Below, piece by piece: positions 24,440 to 35,209 of a stretch of DNA of 64,000 nt (positions are counted from its first letter, which is position 1; each line of letters begins with the position of its first letter). Below the pieces are notes generated by a model, which had not been told where the DNA came from, did not search any database, and saw only the letters and a program-made list of their open reading frames with translations. Origin of the DNA: Adiantum capillus-veneris (lineage: Eukaryota; Streptophyta; Polypodiopsida; Polypodiales; Pteridaceae); contig CM043957.1 of the NCBI GenBank assembly GCA_014529385.2, positions 86,809,881-86,873,880 of the forward strand, read 5' to 3'. The position numbers were made by a program, and so were the translations under genes.

Positions 24440-26960
24440 TTTCCACTTCATTCTATACCTTTGATGGATCTATCAAGTCAACCAAAATTCCTTGAGAAAC
24501 TATGTTCTCCAAATTATGAACTAATTTCTTTGGTTTACTGACATGGAAGACAAGGTGAACTTGAGAACTCTCTGGTAACTCAAGTTTATATGCTACGCCC
24601 TTAATATTTTTTAGAGCTTTAAAGGGACCATAGTACCTGTGAGAAATTTTATCACACTTTCTCGTTTTCATGTTTTCTAACTTTGCATGAAACTTTAGGA
24701 ATACAAATTCACCTTCTACAAAGGGAGCTTCTCTTTGTTCTTTATCAGCATACATCTTAGCACGAACCTATGCAATATGAATTCTTTCCTTTGATTCTTT
24801 GAGCCTATCATTCATATCTTCAAGGAAATCCTTGATAGATTGAATTTCCTCCTTCTCTAGGCCTACAGCCATAGGAGATTTGGGTTGAAAACCAAACATC
24901 AACATGGATGGTGAATCAAGTTGTTACATGTTTGGAACTGTTATAAAAAATTTCCAAAATGTGTAAGTATTCTTCCTAGTTAGATTGTTTATTACTTACA
25001 TAAGAACACAACATTTCCACTAGAATTTGGTTAACCCTTTAGGTTAACCATCAGACTATAGATGATCTGCTATACTTATGCTCATAGTAGTATCTAGCTT
25101 TTTGAAGACTTTCCTCCAAAAATGACTATTAAACTTTCTATCTCTATCCAACACTATATCTAAGAGCATGCCATATTTCTTGTAGAGATGTTCAATAAAG
25201 CGTTTTTCCAACATTGGCATTTTATTTATTTTCTTTGTGGTAATAATCTTTTCCATTTTAGTTAACCTATCCATTACCACCCACCCCGAGTCATTTCCTC
25301 AACTAGTCTTGGATAAACAAGTAGTTAAATCCATGGAAATGCTTTCTCATTTCAATTGAGGAATATCCAAAGGATGGAGTAACCCCCAACCTTGATATGC
25401 TCATGTTTATTGACATGACACTTATTGCATTTCAACACATAATTCTAGATGTCCTTAAACAAACTAGGCAATTAAAATTGTCTTTTAACTATTGCATAGG
25501 TCCTCTGAATCCCGGGATGACTAACACTCGGACTATCATGAATTTCTTTAAGATGTAGGCCTTAAAGTCATCAATAGTTGATATCCACACTCTACCCTTG
25601 TAGAGTAAGTACTCATCATCAATGGAGTAGTTAGAATACTTCTCCCCTCAATGAATTTTATCACCCCCCTTTGAAGTTGAAGTTGTCAAAGGTGATAAAG
25701 AGTCTATGTCAAAGCTCTCTAGATTCAAACTATACCCGAAAGTCTTGGTTCATCTCTCCATATTAACTCTTGCTTCCCTACTTGTTGCACCTATGATCTA
25801 TCTCTACGGATTAGCACTACGTGCCGACGAGGGAGGTGGTTGCGTCTGTGAAGTAGTGTGATCGTGTAAATGCATCAAATCTCTGTAAAGAATGGATCGT
25901 GCTCACATAAGTATCGTAATGGCTCCAAGAAATCATTCTTAAAGACTATGAAGCTTATATCATTAATCTATGGCATATGACTAAGTGCATTCGCCACTAC
26001 ATTATATTCACCTCTCTAGTAATGTATGTGAAGGTCAAGGATCTTTGTCCATAGAACCTTTCTATCCTTCAATTCATTTTTGACTTGAAAGCTATTTTAG
26101 ACTTTCATGGTTCATCTGGACCTAAAAAGTGGCACCATATAAATAGTGTCTCCACTTTTTAAGTGCATGTACTATAGCCAGTAAATCTTGCTCATAGGCC
26201 GAGTAGTTTTGCTAGATTAAATCTAACTTTTTGCTTTCAAATGTAATCGAACATCCCCGTTACATAAGCACAGATCAAACTGCCTCATTACTTGCATATG
26301 TCTCCAAGAAAAATGGCTCATTTAGATCCACTATAGTCAATATAGGTGCAACTGCTATAGCCACCTGAAGCTTTTCAAAGCTTTTCTATTGGGCTTCCCC
26401 AACTTATATTCTTTCTTTTTTATGTCAAGTGGTCAGTCAACAAGACTATGATATTCACACAGTCCTTTCTGTATTGTTAATAAAAACTCGACATACCAAG
26501 AAAATTGTGTGGCTCTTCGACATTTTTTGGTGTTGGCCACTTGAGAATAGCTTCTACTTTCTCAGGCTCCATCCACATTCCCTCTGCATATATAATGTGC
26601 CCCAGATCATGAATTTTGGTCTCAAAGATATCACGTTTTCTTTCCTTCACAAATAGTTTATGTTTTCTCAATAGTTCAAACACTAGATGCAAATGTTCCA
26701 AGTATTCTTGTTGAGATTTACTATATACTAGTATATCATCTAGGAAAACTACTACAAATTTTCTAGTATGTACGCAAAACATTGTCCATTACCATCATGA
26801 ATGTCAATGGTGTATTAGTTAGCACAATTGACATAACCAAGAGCTCAAAATGCCCAAAACGGGTCCTAAATTCTATCTTTACAACATCATTTAGTCTAAT
26901 CTTGATCAGATGATAGCGAGATCTCAGGTCAATATTGGAAAAATACTTTGACCCAAAGAG
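24440..26960 (-). pseudogene. Ty3/gypsy pol relic
   Basis: On the complement: reverse transcriptase from 26960 (NIDLRSRYHLIKI, then VVFLDDILVYSKSQQEYLEHL at 26690-26755, FELLRKHKLFVK), RNase H-like remnants about 26.0-26.3 kb, integrase core at 25056-25300 (MVMDRLTKM with the first Asp, VLDRDRKFNSHFW with the second), and the integrase C-terminus at 24453-24755 (FVFLKFHAKLENMKTRK, ISHRYYGPFKAL, AYKLELPESSQVHLVFHVS). The RT is cut off at about 26960, where LTR sequence of another family begins. gag and protease are lost. Stops are frequent. Confidence 0.85.
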
Positions 26961-26961
26961 T

Positions 26962-27256
26962 TTGAAATGGGTTTAGCTTATGAACTTTGAGAATAGCGGA
27001 ATTAAGAGAATTAGAGTGAGCATTTATGTGAGACTACTTGGAGAACATAGAGGGTGAACTTAATTAGCGGTAGCAACATAACCATAACACTTAATTAACT
27101 TGGAATGAACAATACTTTTGCAAGAGAGAGAGAGTTTAAAGAACTTGACAATAGTTGAGACAGTTACGGACCGGATTTATGTGGAGCCGGCGGTCCCCCC
27201 TCCAATAGGCTTTTGTAATATAGATTCTCCCATCAAGAGAGACTTGGTACAATACA
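26962..27256 (+). repeat. LTR fragment, left part, split by the CACTA element
   Basis: Aligns with 44525-44806 (GAATTAAGAGAATTAGAGTG, TTTTGCAAGAGAGAG, CATCAAGAGAGACTTGGTAC). The right part continues at 35210. The last three bases, ACA (27254-27256), are the target-site duplication of the CACTA insertion. Confidence 0.9.
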
Positions 27257-27268
27257 CACTACAAGAGG
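27257..27268. repeat. Left terminal inverted repeat of the CACTA element
   Basis: CACTACAAGAGG, exact complement of 35198-35209. Confidence 0.95.
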
Positions 27269-27279
27269 TTGTGTGCTCT

Positions 27280-27515
27280 TGTGACGCTGTTAGCGACGGA
27301 AATACACGGGGTTTTTATAACCCCCGGCGTCGCTAAAACCGTCGCTAATAGCGTCGCTACGAGAGCGTCGCTATAACCATCGCTATAGGCGTCGCTATAT
27401 GCGTCGCTATGAACGTCGCTATATAGAGATGCTCATAGCGACGCATATAGCGACGTTTAAACAAAAGTCTATAGCGACGCTACAGAGCCATAAATAGCGA
27501 CGGTTATAGCGACGC
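27280..27515. promoter_or_regulatory. Subterminal repeat field, left end
   Basis: At least a dozen copies of GCGTCGCTA or its complement TAGCGACGC, in both orientations. In En/Spm-type elements such subterminal words are binding sites for an element-encoded protein. A perfect inverted repeat with 23-base arms (27390-27412 and 27433-27455) lies inside. Confidence 0.8.
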
Positions 27516-27895
27516 CCGAGAGAATTTTTTTTTGGTGACAGGGCATTGAATGCCCTGCCACCCATCAACCATATTGTACTTGATTCACTTTTTAAAAAAA
27601 GTGCAAGGGTAGATAATAGACCCAAAATAGTCAATCACAGGACGCATTGTTTGCAAAATTGACAAGCGTAAAATTGACAATTGTACACATCATAGGCAAA
27701 ATGAATTGATTGGCAAATGTAATAATGACTATTGTACAACATCATAGGCATAAAGAATTGATTGGCAAAATGAACTGCGGTGACAAATGTAATAATATAC
27801 ATGGTTCAAAAAGACGTATAAAATCCGTCTCATGATACATAAGCTATGAGAAACCCTAAACTAATGCTATCTAGCTACGGCTAAACTGACGTCGT
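27516..27895. other. 3' flank of the accessory gene, no gene
   Basis: AT-rich. AATGAATTGATTGGCAAATG-like words occur twice about 50-60 bases apart. It presumably holds the 3' UTR and polyadenylation region of the gene read leftward. Confidence 0.4.
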
Positions 27896-29205
27896 CTAGT
27901 CAGACGTCTCATCGCATCCAGGCGGCGTATCTGTCAGATTCTGCAAAAAAAGACAATAAGACAGCTTTCAGTAAGTATAAACATATAAGGACATTTATAA
28001 AACAATACAAAAAATAGAAAAGAGTAAACCCTAATACTAACCATGCCACCGCGAGAACTGAGAATGTCCATCAGGGAGTGTAAGCCCTTCCTGCCTGCGT
28101 ACTCACGCTCGTACGGTGTGGGATCACGTCCTGTCATCGACCACTGTCAAAACATACAAAGATTTCATTATGTTAGAATTAAAAAACTCATAAACCCTAA
28201 ACTATCGAACACAAAGAGCAATGCGAAAACACTTACAAAAGCAGCCTCAAATGATGCCCATCCACCGCTCCCCAAGTGGTGCGAGCTCCCTGCCTCTACT
28301 CGCGCTCTGGCTGCATCCTTTTGTTGCTTCCACTTGTCGGGATTCTCGCGCGCTGCTTTCTTCGCATTCTTCCAATCTTCTTTGGCCAGCCAATCTGACC
28401 TGTTCCACCCATGCTTGATTGCTTTTTGCACTTCGGAACGCTTGTGTTTGTAGTATTCGCGCATTCGAATCTTCATCAGGTCTTCATTGAAGCGCTGATC
28501 CCGTGTTGGAACGGGAAACTCATCATGAAGTATGCTGATGACTCTGTTTTTTAAATCACTTGGTACTTCACTCCATTTGTTTAGTATGTAGTGTCTAAAC
28601 AGCTGAGAGCAAAGACCACGCATGCACGAGATCACCTTCTTGCCGTCATCATCCATGATGATGCCGCCGCTGAAGTCGACGGAGTAAGGCAAGCCCTCTG
28701 GCCGGTGACGCGTGAACCTGGGTGTCCCGGCAGGGGTCTCTAGCGGCGTGTCGATGGGGGTACGGACGTCAGGTGTCTCCATCGGAGTCTGGGCCCCGAA
28801 GCGAGGAGTGTCGAGTGGGGTGGCTCCTGGCGGAGTAGGTAGAGGTGTGTAGCTGCTAGGAACAGTCAGCCGCGCAAAACCTGGCGTAGATGGCGATGCT
28901 GTGGCTGGTGTGGGGGCGGGCAAAGAAGGGGAGGGTAAAGAGCCTCGTCGAACACGAGGCGGTGTGGAGGCATCGGCGGCGGAATCCCCACAACAACCGC
29001 CACCGCCACCAATAGAGCGCCGGTGTCTAGACGAGTGTGAAGCTCGTCTCGTCGATGCCAAAGCTTCGGAGCGCGCCGAATGCTCTGAAAGAGAGGGAGA
29101 TGCGGATGGAGTAGGAATGCGCGATGATGCGCCAGAGCGATGACGCTCCACGTACCGCTGTCTCTGCTGCGGTGACAAAGAAGAAAGAAACTCCTCATCA
29201 TCCAT
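27896..29205 (-). CDS. CACTA accessory protein, plant Transposase_24 (Ptta/En/Spm) type
   Basis: I read three exons: 29205-28237, 28143-28042 and 27940-27896, all joined in phase 0 with GT-AG introns (GTAAGT...GACAG; GTTAGT...TGCAG). They give 371 residues without a stop. The ATG at 29203-29205 (MDDEEFLSS) follows a possible upstream splice acceptor (TGCAG), so a 5' untranslated exon is likely. Residues 1-180 are Ser/Pro/Thr-rich and look disordered. From about 215 there is a folded, basic part (MRGLCSQLFRHYILNKW, EFPVPTRDQRFNEDLMKIRM, WLAKEDWKNAKKAARENPDK, SHHLGSGGWASFEAAF, then PTPYEREY), which matches the plant En/Spm-associated Transposase_24 family. In such elements the second protein is thought to bind DNA ends. 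Unlike the neighbouring tnp2 it is intact. Confidence 0.8.
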
Positions 29206-29477
29206 ACCTGCATTAAACACACGAATATTTAAACTTAATATTGAATGAATAGAGTAGACAATGACGCAAAGACCATTAAATACAATGACGTAATGATGCA
29301 TATAAATACAATGACGCAATGAATTGAGTGATAGAAGAGGCAAGTCGAAAACTCAGAATTTTCAATCAAAAGATGTGAGCGCGAGTAGAAAAGAGCGTTA
29401 TACACCATGGAAGGTACTTAGAGAGCCAAAGCTTTTACAACACGGAGCAAAATTGTTCAAATACAATATTTGTGGCT

Positions 29478-32400
29478 TTAAGAGATCTCTCTCTCATCCT
29501 CGCATAACTCAGCATAACTTCCTATATCTATATAGAGCTCTCCGTTTAAACACATATCCTCTGTTTCATTTTGTAGCTCCTCTGCATGCACCCCATATAG
29601 AGTAGTAGCATCTTGATGCTCGTCTGGCACCACCGCAGCGGCTTCTGATTGAGCATCTTCTCTGATCTCCTCCATTGATGCCGTTGTGATTGGCACATGG
29701 TAGCCTTCATACGTCCTTGCACTACGAGGGGCTACCTCTATGACGTACCACCAGTTTGATGTAGACTTTTAGGATGAAATATTACCTGCTAGAGCCACAT
29801 AACTTACATGAGAGCTTTCAAGCACATAACTTGTAAAAGGGGGATGTTAACTATTTACATACTTACTTGTTCACAATGCTCGGGTAGTACGAAAGTGTCT
29901 CTTAGGTCATTCCATTTCTTAGTAGAATCCACCTCAAGAAAACCAGACTCTCCTCTACGCACAGTAGCGTTGCGACCCTCCATGATTATCTTGAACCATT
30001 GCACGTCGAACAAGTCGACAAAAAATCCTCTGTAATCGATCCTCAAAATCTCTTGTAGCGTGCCGAAGTAAGTGAGTTCCGCCACCACAGGATCTGCATC
30101 AGAGGAACGTCGTCGACTAGACTGTTCAAATTTTGCCATGATTCCACAATCTTGAGTAAAATGCTTTTTGTCGATCCGTTCCACCCTAAAATGTCGACCT
30201 TTACACCATGTTGCTGTGTATGACTTATACTACAACGAACAAAGATTATGAGTGGCCGTTCAAACGTTTAGAAATAAAGTCACTAGCTAGTCGTACATTG
30301 CAAACTTACCTTGGTCGCGCAACCCCGAGAGTACTCCCACTCTTCCTCAGTCACTTCGTCACCGCATTGTTGTGCGCTTTTCAATTGGTTGTGCAACCAT
30401 CTTAAGCTCATGAATGTTGGTAGGCTCTCCAGAACCGCCGGATAGTGCATTGGTGGTCGTCTTCCTCGTCTCCACTCGATTCGTGCCCTTTGTCGCTCTT
30501 GCTTTGCATCCTCATATTGTGAAATCCACTTTTGCATCACTGGATTGTGAAGCATGCAAAATCGGTTGATTTTAGCCTCTAGATCTTCCGTCATCTTCTT
30601 CTCAACACCGAGATTGCACATGACAATCCCAGATATGCGCTCATCATCTATGGTTCGCCATAGCGTGTCCCGAGCTTTATCAAATCCGTCTAGCCACTCT
30701 CCAATGTACACTAGGGACTCTGATACCAACCAACCTTCTGCCATGCTACCCTCCGGACGTGCCTTTTGACGCACATATCCCTTAAGCGTTTTCATGAAAC
30801 GTTCTAAGAAGAACATCCATCTGGAATGAACTGTGCCAGCTATTTCCACCTCATCAACTATGTGAATAAGAAGATGCACCTGAATGTTTAGCATGGTAGT
30901 AGGAAAATGTTTCTCAAACATGCACACAAGCTCCGCAGCATTTAGTTTGGCGAATGGTATGGAGTCTACGTTGATCTCCTTTTGTGAGATCCATTGCACC
31001 AGCTTTGCAAGTTTGTAGATTGTGTTACGGATGTCGAGAGACAAACATCCCTCAATGGCAACCGGTAAAATAAACTGTAAAGTATGTGCAGCAATGATAT
31101 TAAAGTCCACATTTTATGCAATGATATTAAAGTCCACTATGAACGTACCTGACACATTTTATGCCAATCGTGTGACTTCAAACCGGTAAGCTTTCCTTCT
31201 TTAGTAAAACACGTTCGGAGCGAGTGCATTACGCCAGTGGGGGTCCGCAAAGATCGAATGGTCTCTTTTACTTTGCGTTCTTGGGCTCCTGTGAAAATCC
31301 ATGGTGATTTAGGGAGTTTTATCGATCCATCAGACGCTGTTTGCGGCCAATATTGCTCCATACGATCCACATTTCTAAGATCAACTCTGGATCCCAAAGT
31401 ATCTTTCTTGCCGGTCATATGGTCCCATAGTAGATTACCCACATTCTTGAATATGTGCATTGGATCGAGCAAGTGATTGATCATGAGTCGGGGCCAGTAT
31501 GGTAACTCGTATCATAGAGATAGTCTCTTCATCCTTGGAGGCAATCCGTCATCGCACATCTCCTTCTTCTCTAACCATGCTTGTGCAGACATCCTTGGTG
31601 GCTCTCTTCCCAAAAAGCCGTCGCGTAACACATGATTCTCTGGAAGATACGCTTGATGACCTTCGTAGATTTGCTTCTTCAGTGAGGGCGCCCTATGTGC
31701 ATTCAGTCTAGGTCCACATGTGACACATGCTCTGTATCCGCTTGTTTGAAGCCCTGCATGTATACACATGATAATAGATCAACTATGGGAAAAAACAAGA
31801 TTTACAGTGTCTGAGTGAGGAGTGTCAATAGATCACCTGAGCATTCTGTTAGCCCGGGATAGTCATGCATGGTCCACATTAGAATGCCTCTGATCAAAGC
31901 ATTCCGTCGTCCTGTGTGTCGGCTCATATCCACCACCTCTATGCCAATCCACAATTGTTGTAGCTCTTCCAATAGTGGACGAAGATACACATCCATATTC
32001 TCCACTTTATATCGCCCTGGCACAATCAAGCTTAGCCATAGGTGCCCCTTCTTCGTAGTCAACCACGGGGGAATGTTGTAGTTGACGATGACAACGGGCC
32101 ATACACTGTAAGATGTTGATCTTTGACCAAATGGATTTACGCCATCCATAGCCAGGCCTAAGCGCAAAATTCGAGCTTCTCTGGCAAAATCCGACCATGT
32201 TCCATCTATATGTTTCCAGGCTGCGCAATCTGCAGGAATTCGTAGCACACCATCCGAAGATTTATTCTCCTCATGCCATGATGCTAGGGCGGCCATGGAC
32301 TTACATTCGAAGAAATGCTTGATGCGAGGAAGCAGAGGAAAATGTCGCAAAACCTTTTGTGGAATTTTTGTCCCATGGAGATCTACTCAATATCTTTCGG

Positions 32401-33205
32401 AATCACATTTCGGACACTTCTCCATGTCTATGTATTCCCCTCTGAAAAGAATGCAGTCATTAGGACAAGCGTGGATAGAATTGTAATCCATCCCCAAGTT
32501 TCGAAAAATCTTTCTTGCTTCATCTCAGGAATCTGGCATCACATTGTCAGCTGGTAGTATGTGCTCTTTAAGCAATCTACACAACATAAAAATACGATAC
32601 AGTCGTGTGAAAATCTATCAGATCATTATACATCTAGAGTTTTATTAAAGTAAACTAATTGTAATAGATCACCTGAAAAGCACTGTGACGCTAGTGTCAC
32701 TCCATCCAAACTTTGCCTGCATGTTGAGAAGAACCAGGAGTGCTTTCAATCTAAACATACGTGCTCCATTATACAATGGCGTATCGGCTTCACTTTTCAT
32801 ATCATCATAGATAAGCCTTTCTGAATCCATGATCGTCTCGATCATTTCATCAATCTCGGGCTCAAACATTGCCTCGTTGGGAATGTGCTCTGCATGATCA
32901 TCCCCCGAGCTGTCAGAGGCTACATCTTGTGGCCTCACATATGCTGCTTGACCAAAGCGCCTGCGAACACGTCTATTGGGTTGCAAGATTGCTGCTTGTT
33001 GGCCAGCGTCAGAGTCCGACGAGTTATAATTGGCAACAACTCGATCTATAATAGATGGATCGAACTCGCCAAATTCGCGAACGTGCTGCAAAGAAACACG
33101 TCTTGTCCGTCGCACAACATGCTTGCATTGATTACAAGGACATAAGACCCTCGTTGAGAGATAGGTGTTTCGGTTGGACGGTCCCACATCCTCGTCACTA
33201 CTCAT
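29478..33205 (-). pseudogene. TNP2-type CACTA transposase, six exons, three in-frame TGA stops
   Basis: I read exons 33205-32673, 32576-31837, 31753-31149, 31074-30310, 30229-29867 and 29765-29478. All have GT-AG introns and consistent phases (2,1,0,0,0), giving 1,098 codons including the terminal TAA. Domains in order: N-terminal CPCNQCKHVV zinc-finger-like part (residues about 20-35); HACPNDCILFRGEY and CPKC; the tnp2 transposase core (LAMDGVNPFG, RGILMWTMHDYPGL, CVTCGPRL, LLDPMHIFKNV); DUF4218 (HFPTTMLNIQVHLLIHIVDE, 30860-30960); DUF4216 (DYRGFFVDLFDVQWFK, 29980-30040); an acidic C-terminus. The product would cut and paste the element. TGA codons at 32525-32527, 32387-32389 and 31512-31514 interrupt otherwise open exons. 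I see no frameshifts. Confidence 0.88.
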
Positions 33206-33266
33206 AATGAGGATAAAAATCTTATAACCTGGACAACAAATTTAATATCTATTGGCATTCTTCGTC

Positions 33267-33270
<4 letters not shown>

Positions 33271-33326
<56 letters not shown>
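33271..33326. repeat. (CT)n microsatellite in the tnp2 5' flank
   Basis: CT run with one TTT interruption, 65 bases upstream of the tnp2 ATG. In plants CT/GA runs are common in 5' leaders. Confidence 0.97.
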
Positions 33327-33664
33327 ACCTCACATTCTCTAGTCATGTCCAATCCCCTCACACCTCGGTCTAGAGGTGCACGGAGATCAGAACCACCGGG
33401 TTATAATCTCGTCTTTATTGGTCAATACCTATATTTGTGGGTACAAGAAATCTACAGACCCACGTTTACATGATACTGCATGTAGTGGACAAAACCCCTT
33501 TGCCTCTTCCTCTAGCTGTAGCACTTCACAGCATCTTAACATCTTTTCACAGTAGATCTTTTCACTGTTCGTCTAACTCTAAACCCTAAACCGTAAGTAA
33601 TTCTTGCGTGGACTCGATCTAACGTAAATAAGCGTAAATCTAAATAAACGTAAATCTAACTAAA

Positions 33665-33772
33665 AATAAACCTAAATCTAATTTAACGTAAGTCTACATC
33701 TAACCTAATCTTTAACGTCTTTTGGGATAGTTTCTTACGACGTTAAAACTCTCTTCTTCTTGTGTGTGTGTG
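33665..33772. repeat. AT-rich block, copy 1, flanking the captured fragment
   Basis: Nearly identical to 34348-34455 (AACGTAAGTCTACATCTAAC, TTTAACGTCTTTTGGGATAG, TACGACGTTAAAACTCTC). A shorter AACCTAA...AACGTAAAT block next to each copy is also shared (33780-33835, 34251-34305). Confidence 0.85.
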
Positions 33773-33894
33773 TAGGTAAACCTAAATAAACCTAAGTCTA
33801 ATCTAATATAACATAAATCTAAATCTAACGTAAATTATGTTATATTAAAAACAAAGAACTAAACTAACAGGGATTATAAGAACCTTAAAACTTA

Positions 33895-34243
33895 TTTTTC
33901 ACATAACTCGGCAAGAGTTGGCATTCTCATCACTAAAGATGTGAGAGTTAACTTCCGGCGGTGACGCTGCCTCATCTCCATCCACATCTGACGGCAGCAA
34001 TTGGCCCTTTGGACCGTTCTTGCTCTTGTTACTGAAGTTGCTGTTGAATGACTAGAGGTTGTCTAGATGGTCATTGTCGGGGATGTAGTGACTCTTGCCA
34101 CCCTGAAGATCCACCTTCTTCCCTATCTTCTGAAGACATTTCACCAGTACTTTTGGATCGACGGAGCCCACCATGAGTGAAGGCAGCAATACCCTATATT
34201 CCATTGAGGGCTTTCTTCACCCGCTTCATGCAGGCATCGTAGT
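33895..34243 (-). pseudogene. Captured fragment of a host HMA (HIPP-like) protein gene
   Basis: On the complement the segment reads YDACMKRVKKALNGI, a stop, then after a frame change GSVDPKVLVKCLQKIGKKVD. A hydrophilic tail follows (HYIPDNDH, NKSKNGPKGQLLPSDVDGDE). This is the layout of plant heavy-metal-associated proteins: a CxxC-KV-KAL helix, then VDP-LV-LQK-GK at the second helix, then a Gly/Asn/Lys-rich tail as in isoprenylated HIPPs. The first Cys of the metal motif is Tyr here (Y-D-A-C). In-frame stops and one frameshift show it is not functional. No element function is known for this domain, and the direct repeats either side mark a foreign insert. The call rests on motif recognition; a database search would settle it. 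Confidence 0.65.
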
Positions 34244-34347
34244 CTATGGAGACCTAAATCTAATCTAATATAACGTAAATCTAAATCTAGCGTAAATAAA
34301 TATAAATCTAACTAAAAATAAACCTAAATCTAATCTAATTTAACTTA

Positions 34348-34455
34348 AATAAACCTAAATCTAATTTAACGTAAGTCTACATCTAACCTAATCTTTAACG
34401 TCTTTTAGGATAGTTTCCTACGACGTTATAACTCTCTTCTTCTTGTGTGTGTGCG
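34348..34455. repeat. AT-rich block, copy 2, flanking the captured fragment
   Basis: Second copy of the 33665-33772 block, 683 bases away; differences are a few single-base changes. Confidence 0.85.
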
Positions 34456-34492
34456 CGTGTGTGAATGTGTGTGCCAATAAAAAGAGATAAAT

Positions 34493-34600
34493 GGTATAAC
34501 CTTTCTATCACCCATGCCAAGTATGATAGATTGGTTATGCCATTTCCCTCTTGAATAATAGGTCTTGAGTTCAACTCCTCGTCGGCTAAATCTTTAGGTC
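34493..34600 (+). repeat. SINE-like or hairpin repeat
   Basis: It starts with an imperfect inverted repeat (arms 34493-34510 and 34524-34541, CTATCA/TGATAG core). It continues with TAGATTGGTTATGCC, similar to a tRNA A box, and GAGTTCAACTCC, similar to a B box, about 35 bases apart. A related copy in reverse orientation lies at 63560-63727. Confidence 0.5.
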
Positions 34601-34649
34601 TTTTAATTTTAATTAGTTTTCTACGACGTTAAATTAGTTTCTCTCTCTT

Positions 34650-34869
34650 TCTCTCTCAATGTGTGTGCGTTTTTTTGTTTATGCATGTTTTCTCTCTCTT
34701 TTCCTCTCTCAATGTGTGCGTTTTTTGTTTATGCATGTTCTCTCTCTCTTTTCCTCTCTCAATGTGTGCGTTTTTTGTTTATGCATGCTCTCTCTCTCTT
34801 TTCCTCTCTCAATGTGTGTGTGCATTCTTTGTTTATGTATGTGTGTGTGCGTTTTTGTTTATATTTGTA

Positions 34870-34870
<1 letters not shown>
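34650..34870. repeat. 60-bp minisatellite inside the CACTA element
   Basis: About 3.5 copies of a unit containing CAATGTGTGCGTTTTTTG, TTTATGCATG and CTCTCTCTCTTTTCCTCTCT. It is followed by (CT)n at 34872-34924 and (AG)n at 34958-34996. Confidence 0.9.
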
Positions 34871-34871
<1 letters not shown>

Positions 34872-34927
<56 letters not shown>

Positions 34928-34953
34928 AACACTATGTGTGTGTGTGTGTAGAG

Positions 34954-34996
<43 letters not shown>
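34872..34996. repeat. (CT)n ... (GT)n ... (AG)n compound microsatellite
   Basis: CT run to 34924, short GT run about 34936-34949, AG run from about 34958. CT and AG arms could pair with each other. Confidence 0.95.
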
Positions 34997-35002
<6 letters not shown>

Positions 35003-35024
35003 CGTTACCTGCTCTTGCTTGAGG

Positions 35025-35065
35025 GCGCCGAAAAACTCAGATCTGAGATCTGAGTTTTTGGGCGC
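35025..35065. repeat. Inverted repeat, right subterminal region of the CACTA element
   Basis: Arms 35031-35043 (AAAAACTCAGATC) and 35047-35059 are exact complements with a 3-base spacer. The pairing extends outward through GGCGCC/GGGCGC with one mismatch. Confidence 0.9.
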
Positions 35066-35090
35066 TCTTTGTTATTTTTTTAGCCCAGCC

Positions 35091-35148
35091 GGCGTTGCTA
35101 TGAGCGTCGCAAATTTACTTGTAAATTTGCGACGCTCATAGCGACGCC
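35091..35148. repeat. 28-bp-arm hairpin, right subterminal region
   Basis: Arms 35091-35118 and 35121-35148 are complementary except for one base, with a 2-base loop. The arms contain the element's GCGTCGC and TATGAGCGTCGC words. The left end of the element has a similar palindrome. Confidence 0.95.
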
Positions 35149-35197
35149 GAGATTTTTTTTTTGAGCATCGCTGTGTGAGCGTTGCTAATATGAATAG

Positions 35198-35209
35198 CCT
35201 CTTGTAGTG
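35198..35209. repeat. Right terminal inverted repeat of the CACTA element
   Basis: CCTCTTGTAGTG, complement of 27257-27268, followed by the target duplicate ACA. Confidence 0.95.

Larger units (their letters stand above)
27257..35209 (-). mobile_element. Complete CACTA (En/Spm-type) DNA transposon, 7,953 bp
   Basis: Perfect 12-bp terminal inverted repeats CACTACAAGAGG (27257-27268) and CCTCTTGTAGTG (35198-35209) are flanked by a 3-bp duplication ACA (27254-27256, 35210-35212), as CACTA elements make. The homologous LTR at 44525-46018 shows the empty site AATACAATC with a single ACA at 44804-44806, which proves the boundaries. Inside, all coding is on the complement: an accessory protein (27896-29205) and a TNP2 transposase (29478-33205). 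Near the right end are a captured host gene fragment, a SINE-like repeat, a minisatellite and microsatellites. Subterminal GCGTCGCTA words mark both ends. The transposase gene has three stops, so this copy probably depends on another source. Confidence 0.95.

Noticed and set aside
27280-27515. CRISPR-like array of GCGTCGCTA repeats
   Set aside because: The words are short, in both orientations and irregularly spaced, and lie next to a CACTA terminus in a plant genome; they are subterminal repeats.
28043-28453. 136-codon open frame on + within the CACTA element
   Set aside because: It lies opposite the spliced accessory gene, which has family-like motifs and clean splice sites.
34661-35141. 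Open frames of about 100-160 codons across the minisatellite and (CT)n region
   Set aside because: They are low-complexity translations (Leu-Ser, Arg-Glu, Cys-Val repeats) of simple repeats in all frames.
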